Counted from the stretch's first letter, positions 25,047-34,262 are shown. The stretch: 64,000 nucleotides of DNA from Anaerocolumna jejuensis DSM 15929 (GCF_900142215.1 NZ_FRAC01000006.1:645854-709853); one strand, 5' to 3'. Numbers and translations are program-made. The notes: generated by a model not told the origin, from the letters alone.

Positions 25047-27416
25047 TTATTTCTTTGTTGCTACAATAACCCTGATTACGCCGCCTTCTAGATTCATCTT
25101 ATCAATATAGGCATCCACGTAATATTCATTCAGGTTAGAGATATCGGAAAGCTTGGTGAGATAATACTTTTTGTCACTGCAAACATATACGGCCACTTTA
25201 TCTGAAATGGGATAAGATGCCTCTCCTCCCCGAACCTGATTTTTTTCAATAGCGGAAACTTTAATCTGATTCAAGCCTTTAAAAGCTTTTATTTGATTAT
25301 CCTTAATTAAAAACCCTTTTGGTCCCGTCGCTTCACCAAAGCTGACCCCCTCGGTAGTGTAGGTTTGTTGGGTTCCGTTGATGTCATAGGTGTAATTACC
25401 TATTTTCCGGGTATACTCACCTAAATCCGGATCGAATCCCTTCTCCTCTGTTATGTAGGAAGTTAACAGGATACCATACTGAAAAAGGTCTCCGGTTGCA
25501 TCGGACAATATCATATCCGTAATTTCACCGGCTTTATTATAGCCGCAGTATATAAGATTCTGGCCTGTTAATTCTATATCTGCCAGTCTTTTTACATTTA
25601 CCTTAATGTAGTTGCCCTTTACAACATCGATAATTCTGGCACTGGGGGAAATGACAATATTATTAACAAGAGTTGCTTCACTGTTTACCTCTCCCCTGAT
25701 TAGTGGGGCTGATGTTTTGGATACTACTGCTTCCCCTGATATGTATTTTACCTCTACCGTATCACCCTCATAAATGTTTGTAAGTGTTGTGTCATATTCC
25801 TGTTCGTTGCCGTTGGTATCTACTATACGGACATAACCGTTTAAATTGGATTTATCCTTACTGTCTTTGGATACATGCTTTCCGACCTTTAACACATACC
25901 CCGCCAGAACAGGCTCAAGTGTCTGGGAAGACATAATACCTGCCACAGTTCCGTCATCGCCCATAAGCAGCACAACACGCATTCCTTCCCTGATGTTACC
26001 CTGGGCGGATAAGTCATACCCTACAGCCTGGCTGCCAATGGCATAGGTACTTCCTGCTACAACAATCTCAGTAGGCGCCACCTTGTTGGGCTTTGCACTC
26101 TCATAAACTCCATAGACCTTATTGTCATAAGCCCATACGGTTTTCAGTTCTTCCGAATAATAAACCACATCATAGTCTGCTATTTTTCCAATGCTGCTCA
26201 GCTCACCGTTTTTATAGACCTTGCCGTTCTTCACATTCTTTGGCAGGCTGTTAATAAAGCTGTCCTTTGCTATGTAAGGGCCTTTTTTGTATTTATTCAA
26301 AGTACTTAAATAATCCATATTTCCGTTTTCATCATATGCCCAGACAGTCTTAGCTTCTTTGGAATAATATATGACATCGGAACTGCCAATCTCAACCACC
26401 TTGGCCAGCTTGTCATTTTTATATATTTTAGCACTTGCTATACTAAAAGGAAGTTTTTCTTTCCAATTGCTTCCATATAAAAAGGGACCTTTCTTTGTAC
26501 TATCAAGAAGAGTCTTATAACCGATATCACTGTCGGCATCAAAAGCCCATACGGTTTTTAAGTCGGTAGAATAATAGAGAATATCACCTGTATTAAAATC
26601 AGCTTTCTTACAGCTTATCTTGTTTTTATATAACTTTGCCGTACTTAATTTAAAGGGTATTGAATTTTCCCAATTTGAAGCTACAAAAAAGGGACCTTTT
26701 AAGGAATCATTCACTTTTTTGTCATAATCAATCTCTCCCTTTGAATCCAGGGCAAATCCGAATGCTTCTCCGTATAAGGTATTTTCTTTGTTCTTAGTAC
26801 GTAAAAGATTGTAAAATAAGTTCTTGCAATCTTTTCTGCTTAAAGTATCATTTCTTTTTAAACTAAGCTTTTTATTTAGCCCCTTATCCAAATAAAGCCC
26901 GTATTTTGCATCTGCAATGTTGCCTTCGAAATCCGTATTACTGTATCCAAGCAGTAAAATGGCACCATTTACAGCTTCCTCCAGCGTTACAGCCTGGCGA
27001 GGTTTAAACTTTCCTCCCAGATAGCCACTCATTAACCCCTTATTTACGGCCAGCTTGATATATCCGGAATATTGACCGCTGGGAGAAACATCGGTAAAGA
27101 TTCTTGCACTGGCATTACCGCTTACTTTCCCTGAATAATTTGATACCTGAACTAACATTTTAGCAAATTCTTCACGGGTTACTTTTTTTTCTTCTCCCCA
27201 ATTTCCCTTTTTATCTTTTGCAATTACTTTCAGCATCTCCATTACTTTAAGAGAAATGTCACCATTTCCTGATTCATACTTAAAACCAGCTGCATTCTCC
27301 ACTTTTTTATCTGCATCAGGTGCAGTAATTGTCTCCCCCTTCGTTACCGTTGTCATTGTCATCACCGATAGTATAACTGCCATGACGAAAGAAAGCATTT
27401 TCTTTTTCACTCTCAT
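25047..27416 (-). CDS. SLH-domain surface protein with three internal repeats
   Basis: 789 residues with a cleavable N-terminal signal (residues about 1-27). Residues about 55-215 contain S-layer homology segments, for example TREEFAKMLVQV and FTDVSPSGQYSGYIKLA, which anchor proteins to secondary cell-wall polymer. Then a module of about 65-70 residues occurs three times, each starting KGPF or KGPY and ending near TVWAYD (the first copy has TVWAFD), with AKLYKN or AKIYKN in the middle. The C-terminal 350 residues are beta-rich and unassigned. It is the first gene of the export operon, 69 bases before the adaptor start, so it may be its cargo or an outer partner. Function is otherwise unknown. 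Confidence 0.8.
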   Translation of the reverse strand: MRVKKKMLSFVMAVILSVMTMTTVTKGETITAPDADKKVENAAGFKYESGNGDISLKVMEMLKVIAKDKKGNWGEEKKVTREEFAKMLVQVSNYSGKVSGNASARIFTDVSPSGQYSGYIKLAVNKGLMSGYLGGKFKPRQAVTLEEAVNGAILLLGYSNTDFEGNIADAKYGLYLDKGLNKKLSLKRNDTLSRKDCKNLFYNLLRTKNKENTLYGEAFGFALDSKGEIDYDKKVNDSLKGPFFVASNWENSIPFKLSTAKLYKNKISCKKADFNTGDILYYSTDLKTVWAFDADSDIGYKTLLDSTKKGPFLYGSNWKEKLPFSIASAKIYKNDKLAKVVEIGSSDVIYYSKEAKTVWAYDENGNMDYLSTLNKYKKGPYIAKDSFINSLPKNVKNGKVYKNGELSSIGKIADYDVVYYSEELKTVWAYDNKVYGVYESAKPNKVAPTEIVVAGSTYAIGSQAVGYDLSAQGNIREGMRVVLLMGDDGTVAGIMSSQTLEPVLAGYVLKVGKHVSKDSKDKSNLNGYVRIVDTNGNEQEYDTTLTNIYEGDTVEVKYISGEAVVSKTSAPLIRGEVNSEATLVNNIVISPSARIIDVVKGNYIKVNVKRLADIELTGQNLIYCGYNKAGEITDMILSDATGDLFQYGILLTSYITEEKGFDPDLGEYTRKIGNYTYDINGTQQTYTTEGVSFGEATGPKGFLIKDNQIKAFKGLNQIKVSAIEKNQVRGGEASYPISDKVAVYVCSDKKYYLTKLSDISNLNEYYVDAYIDKMNLEGGVIRVIVATKK

Positions 27417-27739
27417 ATCTCCTTGTAATGTATTTTATAGTAAAAATTTACAGCTGCCATATTCTTAATTTCCACACTTATATCTTCCATAGGACTGCTA
27501 TAATACAGCAGTTGTTCTATTTTTAATATAGCAACTATTAATCTAACCCTTTATAAAAAACATGAATATTTTACCATATAATTTAGGTTTAGTCATTAAC
27601 AAATCCTTACTTATAAATTATAATTCTCTAAAGAATTGCAAAAGATTTGATGAGAACATTTAATAATTGCAGCGGATTAAGTTGAATTATATGGGGTTAG
27701 TATATTATTAATACTACATTTCAACGCCAATTAGCACCT

Positions 27740-27755
27740 GGAATAGCGCTATTCC
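27740..27755. repeat. 16-bp perfect palindrome
   Basis: GGAATAGCGCTATTCC, with TAGC/GCTA matching again a few bases outside. There is no U-run on either side, so it is not a simple terminator. It falls inside a minus-strand open stretch ending at about 27715 that has no start codon. Confidence 0.6.
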
Positions 27756-28126
27756 ACCGCTAAAGGGTTTAATTCCTTTTTCTTCAATGTTATTTAGTCT
27801 TTGATTATTTACATTTTATAACTCCTCGTTAATATTAAATTAGAGCTTTAATATTTCTAATATTTAGTTGAAAGTTATAATTTTTAACTTGATCAATCAT
27901 GTTGATTTTTAATATTAATATGATATCATTTTGATATTATATTATCTGCTAGCAGTTATTTTGTCAATAGTAAAATTGGTAAATTTATGAACCACGGTTG
28001 TTATACTTACTTTGCTAATGAACATATGGAAGGCCTGATGAGAGCCATTCATATCCATAATGAACCTGTTTAATTCTAAATTATACTGGATTATTATATT
28101 ATCATTTATTAATTATTTTTAAAATT

Positions 28127-28157
28127 TAGGGCAGATTTCCGTAAGAAATCTGCCCTA
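28127..28157. terminator. Perfect 13-bp stem-loop, possible terminator
   Basis: TAGGGCAGATTTC and GAAATCTGCCCTA are exact inverse copies with a 5-base loop. On the minus strand it is followed by an AT-rich run with four T residues, so it could end transcription from the transporter gene 230 bases upstream or from the paired-end element. Termination strength is uncertain. Confidence 0.5.
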
Positions 28158-28208
28158 GCTCATTAAACATGGCAATCTGGCATCTGGATCATACTTATCT
28201 GCTCAAAA

Positions 28209-28345
28209 AAGCCCCATAACTTCCCTTTTCATATTGAAGAAAAATACACTGCCGCTAACGTTATAACCACCTGTATTTCTTGGTTATCCCATCTAAACAA
28301 CAGCATACCTTTCAATCAAAATATCAAAGAAAAGCTATGGGGCTT
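28209..28345 (-). ncRNA. Paired-end element of about 137 bases, possible structured RNA with a 25-codon frame
   Basis: The two ends pair: AAGCCCCATA (28209-28218) with TATGGGGCTT (28336-28345), extended by CTTTTC (28225-28230) with GAAAAG (28329-28334). On the minus strand the element closes with GGGGC followed by six T residues, like a terminator; the plus strand also ends in a T-rich stretch. Between the ends, a minus-strand frame runs from ATG 28306 to TGA 28229 and codes for 25 residues (MLLFRWDNQEIQ then a hydrophobic half). Its GAAAGG sits too close to the ATG for efficient initiation. It could be a type-I-toxin-like mRNA, a small RNA or a miniature mobile element. I cannot choose between them. 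Confidence 0.35.
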
Positions 28346-28390
28346 ATTTTATATTTTAAATCTGATATAAATCAGCAACTCAAAATCTCT

Positions 28391-29569
28391 TTAAGAAGTT
28401 ACTCTGTTTTTTGGCAAAAGCCCAACAATTAAAAATATCGGAAATATAATTGCAGCAAGTATTCCCACTTTTAAATTATTGTCAAAATTGGAGGACACGC
28501 TCCCCACCAGTGTCGGTCCGGCAGAGCAGCCTAAATCTCCTGCAAGGGCAAGAAAGGCAAACATGGCAGTTCCACCTCTTCGGATTGACAGTGCTGCCAT
28601 ACTAAAGGTACCGGGCCAAAGGATGCCCACTGATAACCCGCAAAGACCGCAGCCAATCAGTCCAAGTACCGGAAACGGTGACAGGGAAATTACCAGATAG
28701 GATACGATACAAAGGATACTGCTAAATAGCATAAACCTTTTCAGATTTATTTTTTCTCCGTATTTCCCGTAAAATAATCTTGATGTTCCCATCATGACAG
28801 CAAACATCATGGGGCCTGCCAGGTCACCCATGGTCTTACTTATACCGAGTCCCCTTTCTGCAAAAGCGGAAGCCCACTGGCTTACTGCCTGTTCACTGGC
28901 ACCGGCACATACCATAAGAAGCATGAAGAGCCAAAACATTTTATTTCCTATCAGCTCTTTTAATTTTAATCCTTCACTTTCCTCAGAAATTAAAGGAGCA
29001 ATGGGAACCTTTAAAAAGAGTATTCCATTGAACACCGGAATAAGTGCCCACAGCAAAGCAAGTATCTTCCAATGTTCGATACCGGCAAGGCGAAAAAACA
29101 AGGTCGAAAGAAGCACCACTCCTACCTGTCCCCAGCAATAAAAGGAATGAAGAATACTCATGGCCTTTTCTTTATTATCCGTAGGACATGCTACAACAAT
29201 AGGACTTATTAAAACTTCCAGAAGCCCGCCTCCTGCCGCATATACCATAACTGCAATTAAAAGACCGGTAAAGGGATCCGATAACATTTCCGGCAGTACC
29301 GTTAATAAAATAAGCCCTGCTGCCGATAAAACATGGGCTGCCACAGCAGACACACGGTATCCGATTTTATCAATAAACCCCGCCGACAACAGGTCCACTA
29401 ACAGCTGCAGTCCAAAGTTAAAAGTTACCAGTAAGGTTATCTGGCTTAATGAGATAGAATAGCTTGTCTGCAATGTAATAAAAAGCAGCGGTACAAAATT
29501 GTTTACGATAGCTTGTACAATATAACCGATGAAACAAGCATGTATGGTTCTGTTATAGTTCGGTTTCAT
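28391..29569 (-). CDS. Major facilitator superfamily transporter
   Basis: 392 residues with about twelve membrane helices. The conserved loop between helices 2 and 3 reads GFIDKIGYR, the usual MFS motif A position, and a related GKYGEKINLKR occurs in the second half. A GGGGGAGA site precedes ATG 29569. It resembles the FucP/YfmO-like sugar or drug permeases, but the substrate cannot be stated. It follows trhP with a 21-base gap and could be cotranscribed with it. Confidence 0.88.
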   Translation of the reverse strand: MKPNYNRTIHACFIGYIVQAIVNNFVPLLFITLQTSYSISLSQITLLVTFNFGLQLLVDLLSAGFIDKIGYRVSAVAAHVLSAAGLILLTVLPEMLSDPFTGLLIAVMVYAAGGGLLEVLISPIVVACPTDNKEKAMSILHSFYCWGQVGVVLLSTLFFRLAGIEHWKILALLWALIPVFNGILFLKVPIAPLISEESEGLKLKELIGNKMFWLFMLLMVCAGASEQAVSQWASAFAERGLGISKTMGDLAGPMMFAVMMGTSRLFYGKYGEKINLKRFMLFSSILCIVSYLVISLSPFPVLGLIGCGLCGLSVGILWPGTFSMAALSIRRGGTAMFAFLALAGDLGCSAGPTLVGSVSSNFDNNLKVGILAAIIFPIFLIVGLLPKNRVTS

Positions 29570-29590
29570 TATTCTCCCCCCTATGCCTGC

Positions 29591-30835
29591 TTATTCTTTT
29601 CTTCTAAGAATATCGTTCTCCTCAAGTCCCTCACCCAAATTCACGAAGATCACCTGCTTGGGATGAGGACAGCTTTCCATTTCATTGCCTTCTTCATCAC
29701 GGATGCCCTTTACCGTAAGCATCAGATTCCTTCCATCCGGTTTCATGACTTCAATTTCATCACCTACTGAGAATTTGTTTCTTTGCTCCAGACGGTAATA
29801 ACCCTCCCCGTTCTTCGCTCCTATAATTCCAAGATAGGTATACTCCTTGATATAGGTGTTATTATCGTAAATCTGGGCATCGGCATCCGGCTTACCAAAG
29901 AAAAATCCGGTGGTAAACTGACGGTAGGTACACTTTGAAATTTCTTCCTTGTAATAAAGGATGTTCTTTTCATAAAGAGCCGGATTCTCAAAGAAATCAT
30001 CAATTGCCCTGCGATAAGTCCTGGCCACGGATGCAACATACAGAGCCGTCTTCATCCTGCCCTCCACCTTAAAGCTGTCAATTCCAGCATCAATTAACTG
30101 AGGAATATATTCTATCATGCATAAATCCTTCGAGTTAAAAATATAAGTGCCTCTCTCATTCTCTTCTACCGGCAGGTACTCACCGGGCCTGGTCTCTTCT
30201 ACCAGATAGTATTTCCAACGGCAGGGATGGGTACAGGCTCCCCTGTTGGCATCTCTTCCGGTAAAATAATTACTCAGCAGACACCTTCCTGAATGTGCCA
30301 TACACATAGCACCATGAATAAAGGTTTCTATCTCCAGGTCCTCCGGTATGTTATCACGGATACCCTTTATTTCTTCCAAAGACAATTCTCTGGCTGATAC
30401 AACACGCTTTGCTCCCAGACGGTGCCAGAAACGGTAGGTGGCATAATTGACATTATTGGCCTGGGTACTGATATGAAGCTCCAAATCCGGTGCTATTTCT
30501 TTGGCCATCTCAAATACCCCGGGGTCAGATATGATTACAGCATCCGGCTTCATTTCCTTCAGCTCTTCAAAATACTTTCTGATTCCTTCCAAATCCTCAT
30601 TATGGGCGGTGATGTTGGCAGTTACATATACCTTCTTACCATGAGCATGGGCAAATACGATGCCTTCTTCCATATCTTCCTTTGAGAAATTCTTTGCCTT
30701 GGCACGAAGCCCGTACATTTCTCCTCCGATATATATTGCATCCGCGCCATAAAGCACTGCTATCTTTAATACCTCTAAATTGCTTGCCGGAATCAGCAAT
30801 TCCGGTTTTTTATAGCCTAAATCCTCCATTAACAT
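29591..30835 (-). CDS. U32 family protein, tRNA 5-hydroxyuridine (wobble) hydroxylation protein TrhP-like
   Basis: 414 residues. The family block is ISTQANNVNYATYRFW near 125, then the cysteine-rich GAMCMAHSGRCLLSNYF and GACTHPCRWKY, the likely iron-sulfur ligands, followed by SKDLCMIEYIPQLIDAGIDSFKVEGRMK. The family is annotated as collagenase-like peptidase, but YegQ/TrhP and the Bacillus YrrN/YrrO proteins hydroxylate tRNA uridine 34. The adjacent gene upstream is a TrmR-like methyltransferase, the partner that adds the methyl group in Bacillus, which supports the tRNA role. ATG 30835 and ATG 30829 are both possible starts. Confidence 0.88.
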   Translation of the reverse strand: MLMEDLGYKKPELLIPASNLEVLKIAVLYGADAIYIGGEMYGLRAKAKNFSKEDMEEGIVFAHAHGKKVYVTANITAHNEDLEGIRKYFEELKEMKPDAVIISDPGVFEMAKEIAPDLELHISTQANNVNYATYRFWHRLGAKRVVSARELSLEEIKGIRDNIPEDLEIETFIHGAMCMAHSGRCLLSNYFTGRDANRGACTHPCRWKYYLVEETRPGEYLPVEENERGTYIFNSKDLCMIEYIPQLIDAGIDSFKVEGRMKTALYVASVARTYRRAIDDFFENPALYEKNILYYKEEISKCTYRQFTTGFFFGKPDADAQIYDNNTYIKEYTYLGIIGAKNGEGYYRLEQRNKFSVGDEIEVMKPDGRNLMLTVKGIRDEEGNEMESCPHPKQVIFVNLGEGLEENDILRRKE

Positions 30836-30955
30836 ATGTTTATCCTTACCTTTCTATCTGCAGGCTTATTTAAATTCATGTTTCATATCTTCAATACTTA
30901 TATAAGCTGAATTTTCACTTTTCCCTCTTTATGTATTAAATAGTTATAATAAAAA

Positions 30956-31017
30956 GGCTGAAATATATGCAATTTATTCCTGAAAGAGGTAAAAATTTTA
31001 ATTTCATTTATACAGCC
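30956..31017 (-). terminator. Possible terminator after the trmR-like gene
   Basis: GGCTG and CAGCC close a loose 50-base loop, partly paired by AT-rich arms, followed on the minus strand by TTTTTATT. If it works, trhP has its own promoter. Confidence 0.4.
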
Positions 31018-31032
31018 ATCAGCTTATATCTA

Positions 31033-31686
31033 CTATTGTTTTATACTTAATGTAACCCCATCTCCTACCGAAAGTACTGTTGTTACCAACTGCTCCGAAT
31101 GGGTCAGGGTGTACAGGTATTCTCTCATTCTCGTATGGATGGTCCTGTCCCTTCTTGTTATGCCGTATCTTGACTGGGCAACGGTACCATCCTGTAAAAC
31201 ATTATCGGTTGCCAGCAAACCTTCCGGTGCCAATAAGCGTAATACTTCCGGAAGGTAATTCATATACTGGGCTTTGGCAGCGTCCATAAAAATGAAATCA
31301 TAGCGCTCCCCTTCCTTCTCTGCCAGCTCCTTTAAGACAACAAGAGCATCCCCCTCCAGCAGACGTATTTTATCCGCTTTATCTGTATTTTTTAAGTTTA
31401 CCCTGGCTTTTACCAGGCGCATTTCCACTTTCTCTATGGTAGTGATATCACAGGTTTTTGGCATGCACTCGCTCATAAACAGGGCGGAAAAACCTACGGC
31501 CGTGCCGACTTCCAGAATATGAGCCGGCTTTTTCATAGCCAATAAAAACCGTAACAGGGATTGCGTTTCCTTTTTTATAATGGGTACTTCTTCTTTTACC
31601 GCCTCTTTTTCCAAGGTACTGAGATAGAGGGGCAATTCAATGCTTAAGGAATTAATATATGCGGTTATCCGTTCATCAACTATCAT
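31033..31686 (-). CDS. TrmR-like SAM-dependent O-methyltransferase
   Basis: 217 residues of the caffeoyl-CoA-type O-methyltransferase family. The SAM site is ILEVGTAVGFSALFMSE near 58-74, the acidic GDALVVLKEL follows, and DFIFMDAAKAQYMNYLPEVL with the metal aspartate and the ATDNVLQDGTV motif complete the fold. In Bacillus the close homologue YrrM/TrmR methylates 5-hydroxyuridine-34 in tRNA to mo5U, in the same gene order (MltG, TrmR, U32 proteins) as here. Confidence 0.88.
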   Translation of the reverse strand: MIVDERITAYINSLSIELPLYLSTLEKEAVKEEVPIIKKETQSLLRFLLAMKKPAHILEVGTAVGFSALFMSECMPKTCDITTIEKVEMRLVKARVNLKNTDKADKIRLLEGDALVVLKELAEKEGERYDFIFMDAAKAQYMNYLPEVLRLLAPEGLLATDNVLQDGTVAQSRYGITRRDRTIHTRMREYLYTLTHSEQLVTTVLSVGDGVTLSIKQ

Positions 31687-31712
31687 AAGTACTCCAATCC
31701 TTTACCTGACGA

Positions 31713-31760
31713 GAGGCTGTTCTTCATCAATGATTCAGAATCATAAATAAAGACAGCCTC
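31713..31760. other. Stem-loop between the MltG-like gene and trmR
   Basis: GAGGCTGT and ACAGCCTC pair, with TGATTC/GAATCA forming an inner stem. No good U-run follows on the minus strand, so it may be a processing or stability hairpin. Confidence 0.4.
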
Positions 31761-31853
31761 TTATAATCATTCTTTGTTTTATGGAACCTTCCGGTAAATC
31801 ATTGTACCGTTGTTCCATTCTTCCGCTTACAGCTTTTTATTTCTTATTGTAAT

Positions 31854-32408
31854 TTACTGCCCTGCGCCCTTGTCTTTTGATTCGGTAGTAGATTTTGTTC
31901 CGCTCGAATCTTTTGTTCCCTTCGAATCTTTTGTTCCCTTTGAATCTTTTGTACCGCCTGAGCTCTTGGTACTTTCCGTGCCCTGGGAGCTTTCTTTCCC
32001 GTCCGTGCCCTCTGCTTTTTCATCAGAGCTTGGTACTGACAGCACATTAAAGATTTCATCGTAGGTCATAGAAGTATTTAATTTATAGGTTCCGGGCATC
32101 AGATTATATTTTTTAAGCTTTGCTTTTATGAAAAAGGAATACTTGTTAACGATAATACCGTTTACCTCCAGCTTGCTGGCGATATTCATTGTGGATTCCC
32201 CTTTTTTGATCTCTATGGTAGAATCATGACCGGGAGCCTCTGAAGCCGTTACCTTTCCAAATACCTGATACCCAAAATCATGTGCCATACCACTTATTTT
32301 AACCAAGAGTATGATTACGATGGTATAAAATAAAATGTTCAAGAGAATCTTCAATATGGTGCTTATTACCTTCAAAGCAACACGTGAAGAGGTTGATCTT
32401 ACCGCCAT
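31854..32408 (-). CDS. MltG-like membrane protein lacking the transglycosylase domain
   Basis: 184 residues against about 350 for full MltG. A membrane helix at about 18-40 is followed by a LysM-like segment (IEIKKGESTMNIASKLEVNG, then NLMPGTYKLNTSMTYDEIFNVL) that matches the N-terminal part of endolytic transglycosylase MltG. The catalytic YceG domain is absent. From about 130 the chain is Ser/Thr/Lys/Gly-rich with repeated KGTKDS units. The gene stands exactly where mltG stands in Bacillus, upstream of trmR. There is no sign of a frameshift into a lost catalytic domain downstream. It may bind or regulate the peptidoglycan machinery; this is inference. Confidence 0.75.
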   Translation of the reverse strand: MAVRSTSSRVALKVISTILKILLNILFYTIVIILLVKISGMAHDFGYQVFGKVTASEAPGHDSTIEIKKGESTMNIASKLEVNGIIVNKYSFFIKAKLKKYNLMPGTYKLNTSMTYDEIFNVLSVPSSDEKAEGTDGKESSQGTESTKSSGGTKDSKGTKDSKGTKDSSGTKSTTESKDKGAGQ

Positions 32409-32501
32409 ACGAACTGTCTCCTTTATTCTTAAGAAGTAAACCAGCTGTCAATTGCCCTGCAAAAACGGCCTTACGGAACAGCTTACCTGCTATAAGATTT
32501 C

Positions 32502-34175
32502 CTAGTTAACCTCCATAATGATGGGAAGTATCATAGGATTACGTTTTGTCTTCTTCCATAAGTAATCACTTAAGGAATCTTTGATTTCATTCTTCATCTT
32601 GCCCCAGTCCGTTGTATTTTTGCTAAGGCATTTTTCCAAAGCATCACTTACAACATTTCTGGCTTCATCCATGAGGTTTTCAGATTCTCTTACGTAAACA
32701 AAGCCTCTGGATACAATGTCAGGACCCGAAAGCACCTGATTTGTATACTTTTCAAGGGTTACTACTACAATCAGCAATCCATTCTCGGACAAATGCTGCC
32801 TGTCACGAAGAACAATATTTCCAACATCCCCAACTCCAAGTCCATCTACAAAGATTCCCTGTGCCGGTACCTTACCAATAACACCTGCGTGCTCCTCGGA
32901 AAGTTCCAATACATCACCGGAGGATATGACAAAGATATTATCTTTCGGTATTCCCATGTTCTGGGCCAATTCCTTATGCTTAATCAGATGCCTGTATTCA
33001 CCGTGAATGGGTATTGAATATTTGGGCTTGGTAAGGGCATAAATAAGCTTAATTTCTTCCTGGCAGGCATGACCGGAAACATGGGTATCCTGAAAGATTA
33101 CCTTAGCGCCCTTCATGGATAATTCATTGATTACCTTAAATACCGATTTCTCATTTCCCGGAATAGGGGTTGAACTGAATATTACCGTATCGCCCGGTTT
33201 GATAGACACCTTCTTATGAATGGACGCTGCCATTCTGGGAAGCGCAGCCATTACTTCTCCCTGGCTTCCGGTAGTAATTAATACAATCTTCTCATCAGGA
33301 TAACTCTTCATTTGCTCAATATCTATCATGATATTGTTTGGCATCGTGATGTAGCCAAGCTCAGTAGCAGTTGCAATAATATTTACCATGCTTCTTCCTT
33401 CAACCACTACTTTTCTTCCGTATTTCTCCGCAGAATTTACAATCTGCTGAATACGGTCTACGTTAGAAGCAAAAGTTGCTACAATAATGCGGTTTTTATT
33501 ATTTTCCGCAAAGATATTGTCAAAGGTTTTACCAACCGTCCTTTCTGACATGGTATAGCCTGGTCTTTCCACATTTGTACTTTCACACAAAAGAGCCAAT
33601 ACACCTTTTTTACCAAGCTCGGCAAAACGGGGTAAATCAATGGTACTTCCAAATACCGGGGTATAATCCACTTTAAAGTCTCCGGTATGAACAATAATTC
33701 CGGCGGGAGTAAAGATAGCAAGAGAAGCTGCATCCGCAATACTGTGGTTCGTACGGATAAATTCTATACGAAAGCACCCCAGATTAATGGACTGGCCATA
33801 TTTTATAACCTTTCTCTTTGTGGATTTTAACAGATTATGCTCTTTTAATTTATTTTCTATAATACCAATAGTAAGCTTTGTTGCGTAAATAGGTACGTTT
33901 ACCTCTTTTAATACATAGGGCAGGGATCCGATATGATCCTCATGTCCATGGGTTATTACAAACCCTTTTACCTTACTTATGTTTTCTTTCAGATAGGTTA
34001 CATCGGGTATTACCAGGTCAATTCCAAGCATTTCATCTTCCGGAAAAGACAACCCACAATCCACTACAATGATACTGTCCTCATATTCAAAGGCAGTAAT
34101 ATTCATTCCTATCTGTTCCAATCCGCCTAAAGGGATAACCTTAACTCCCTTTTTATTTGTGTTTTCTTCTTTCAA
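32502..34175 (-). CDS. rnjA: Ribonuclease J
   Basis: 557 residues from TTG 34175, placed by GGAGGTG about six bases upstream; the frame opens at a TTG five codons earlier that contains this site. The metallo-beta-lactamase core has ITHGHEDHIGSLPY near 72-85, VHTGDFKVD near 165 and the beta-CASP block with HVSGHA near 362. The C-terminal domain ends in the usual dimerisation region. RNase J processes and degrades mRNA from the 5' end and matures 16S rRNA. Neighbours are fur upstream and the MltG-like gene downstream. Confidence 0.95.
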   Translation of the reverse strand: MKEENTNKKGVKVIPLGGLEQIGMNITAFEYEDSIIVVDCGLSFPEDEMLGIDLVIPDVTYLKENISKVKGFVITHGHEDHIGSLPYVLKEVNVPIYATKLTIGIIENKLKEHNLLKSTKRKVIKYGQSINLGCFRIEFIRTNHSIADAASLAIFTPAGIIVHTGDFKVDYTPVFGSTIDLPRFAELGKKGVLALLCESTNVERPGYTMSERTVGKTFDNIFAENNKNRIIVATFASNVDRIQQIVNSAEKYGRKVVVEGRSMVNIIATATELGYITMPNNIMIDIEQMKSYPDEKIVLITTGSQGEVMAALPRMAASIHKKVSIKPGDTVIFSSTPIPGNEKSVFKVINELSMKGAKVIFQDTHVSGHACQEEIKLIYALTKPKYSIPIHGEYRHLIKHKELAQNMGIPKDNIFVISSGDVLELSEEHAGVIGKVPAQGIFVDGLGVGDVGNIVLRDRQHLSENGLLIVVVTLEKYTNQVLSGPDIVSRGFVYVRESENLMDEARNVVSDALEKCLSKNTTDWGKMKNEIKDSLSDYLWKKTKRNPMILPIIMEVN

Positions 34176-34262
34176 ACAATGCACCTCCAATGGTTAGTTA
34201 TGTAATAAAGTCCATTATATTTAAAGTGCACAGAGTATTTAATCAGATTTGATTTAACAGGA

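Larger units (their letters stand above)
27417..28390. other. 974-bp gene-poor region with several palindromes
   Basis: Strongly AT-rich, with no supported long gene. The first part carries the SLH-gene ribosome site AAGGAG and TATAAAAT upstream. It contains a short hairpin at about 27496-27512, a 16-bp palindrome at 27740-27755 within a 33-codon minus-strand open stretch lacking a start, a 13-bp stem hairpin at 28127-28157, and a paired-end element at 28209-28345. The tract could be decayed mobile DNA or small RNA genes. Confidence 0.6.

Noticed and set aside
27417..28390. Insertion sequence in the gene-poor tract
   Set aside because: No transposase frame, catalytic motif or clear target duplication could be found; only short palindromes are present.
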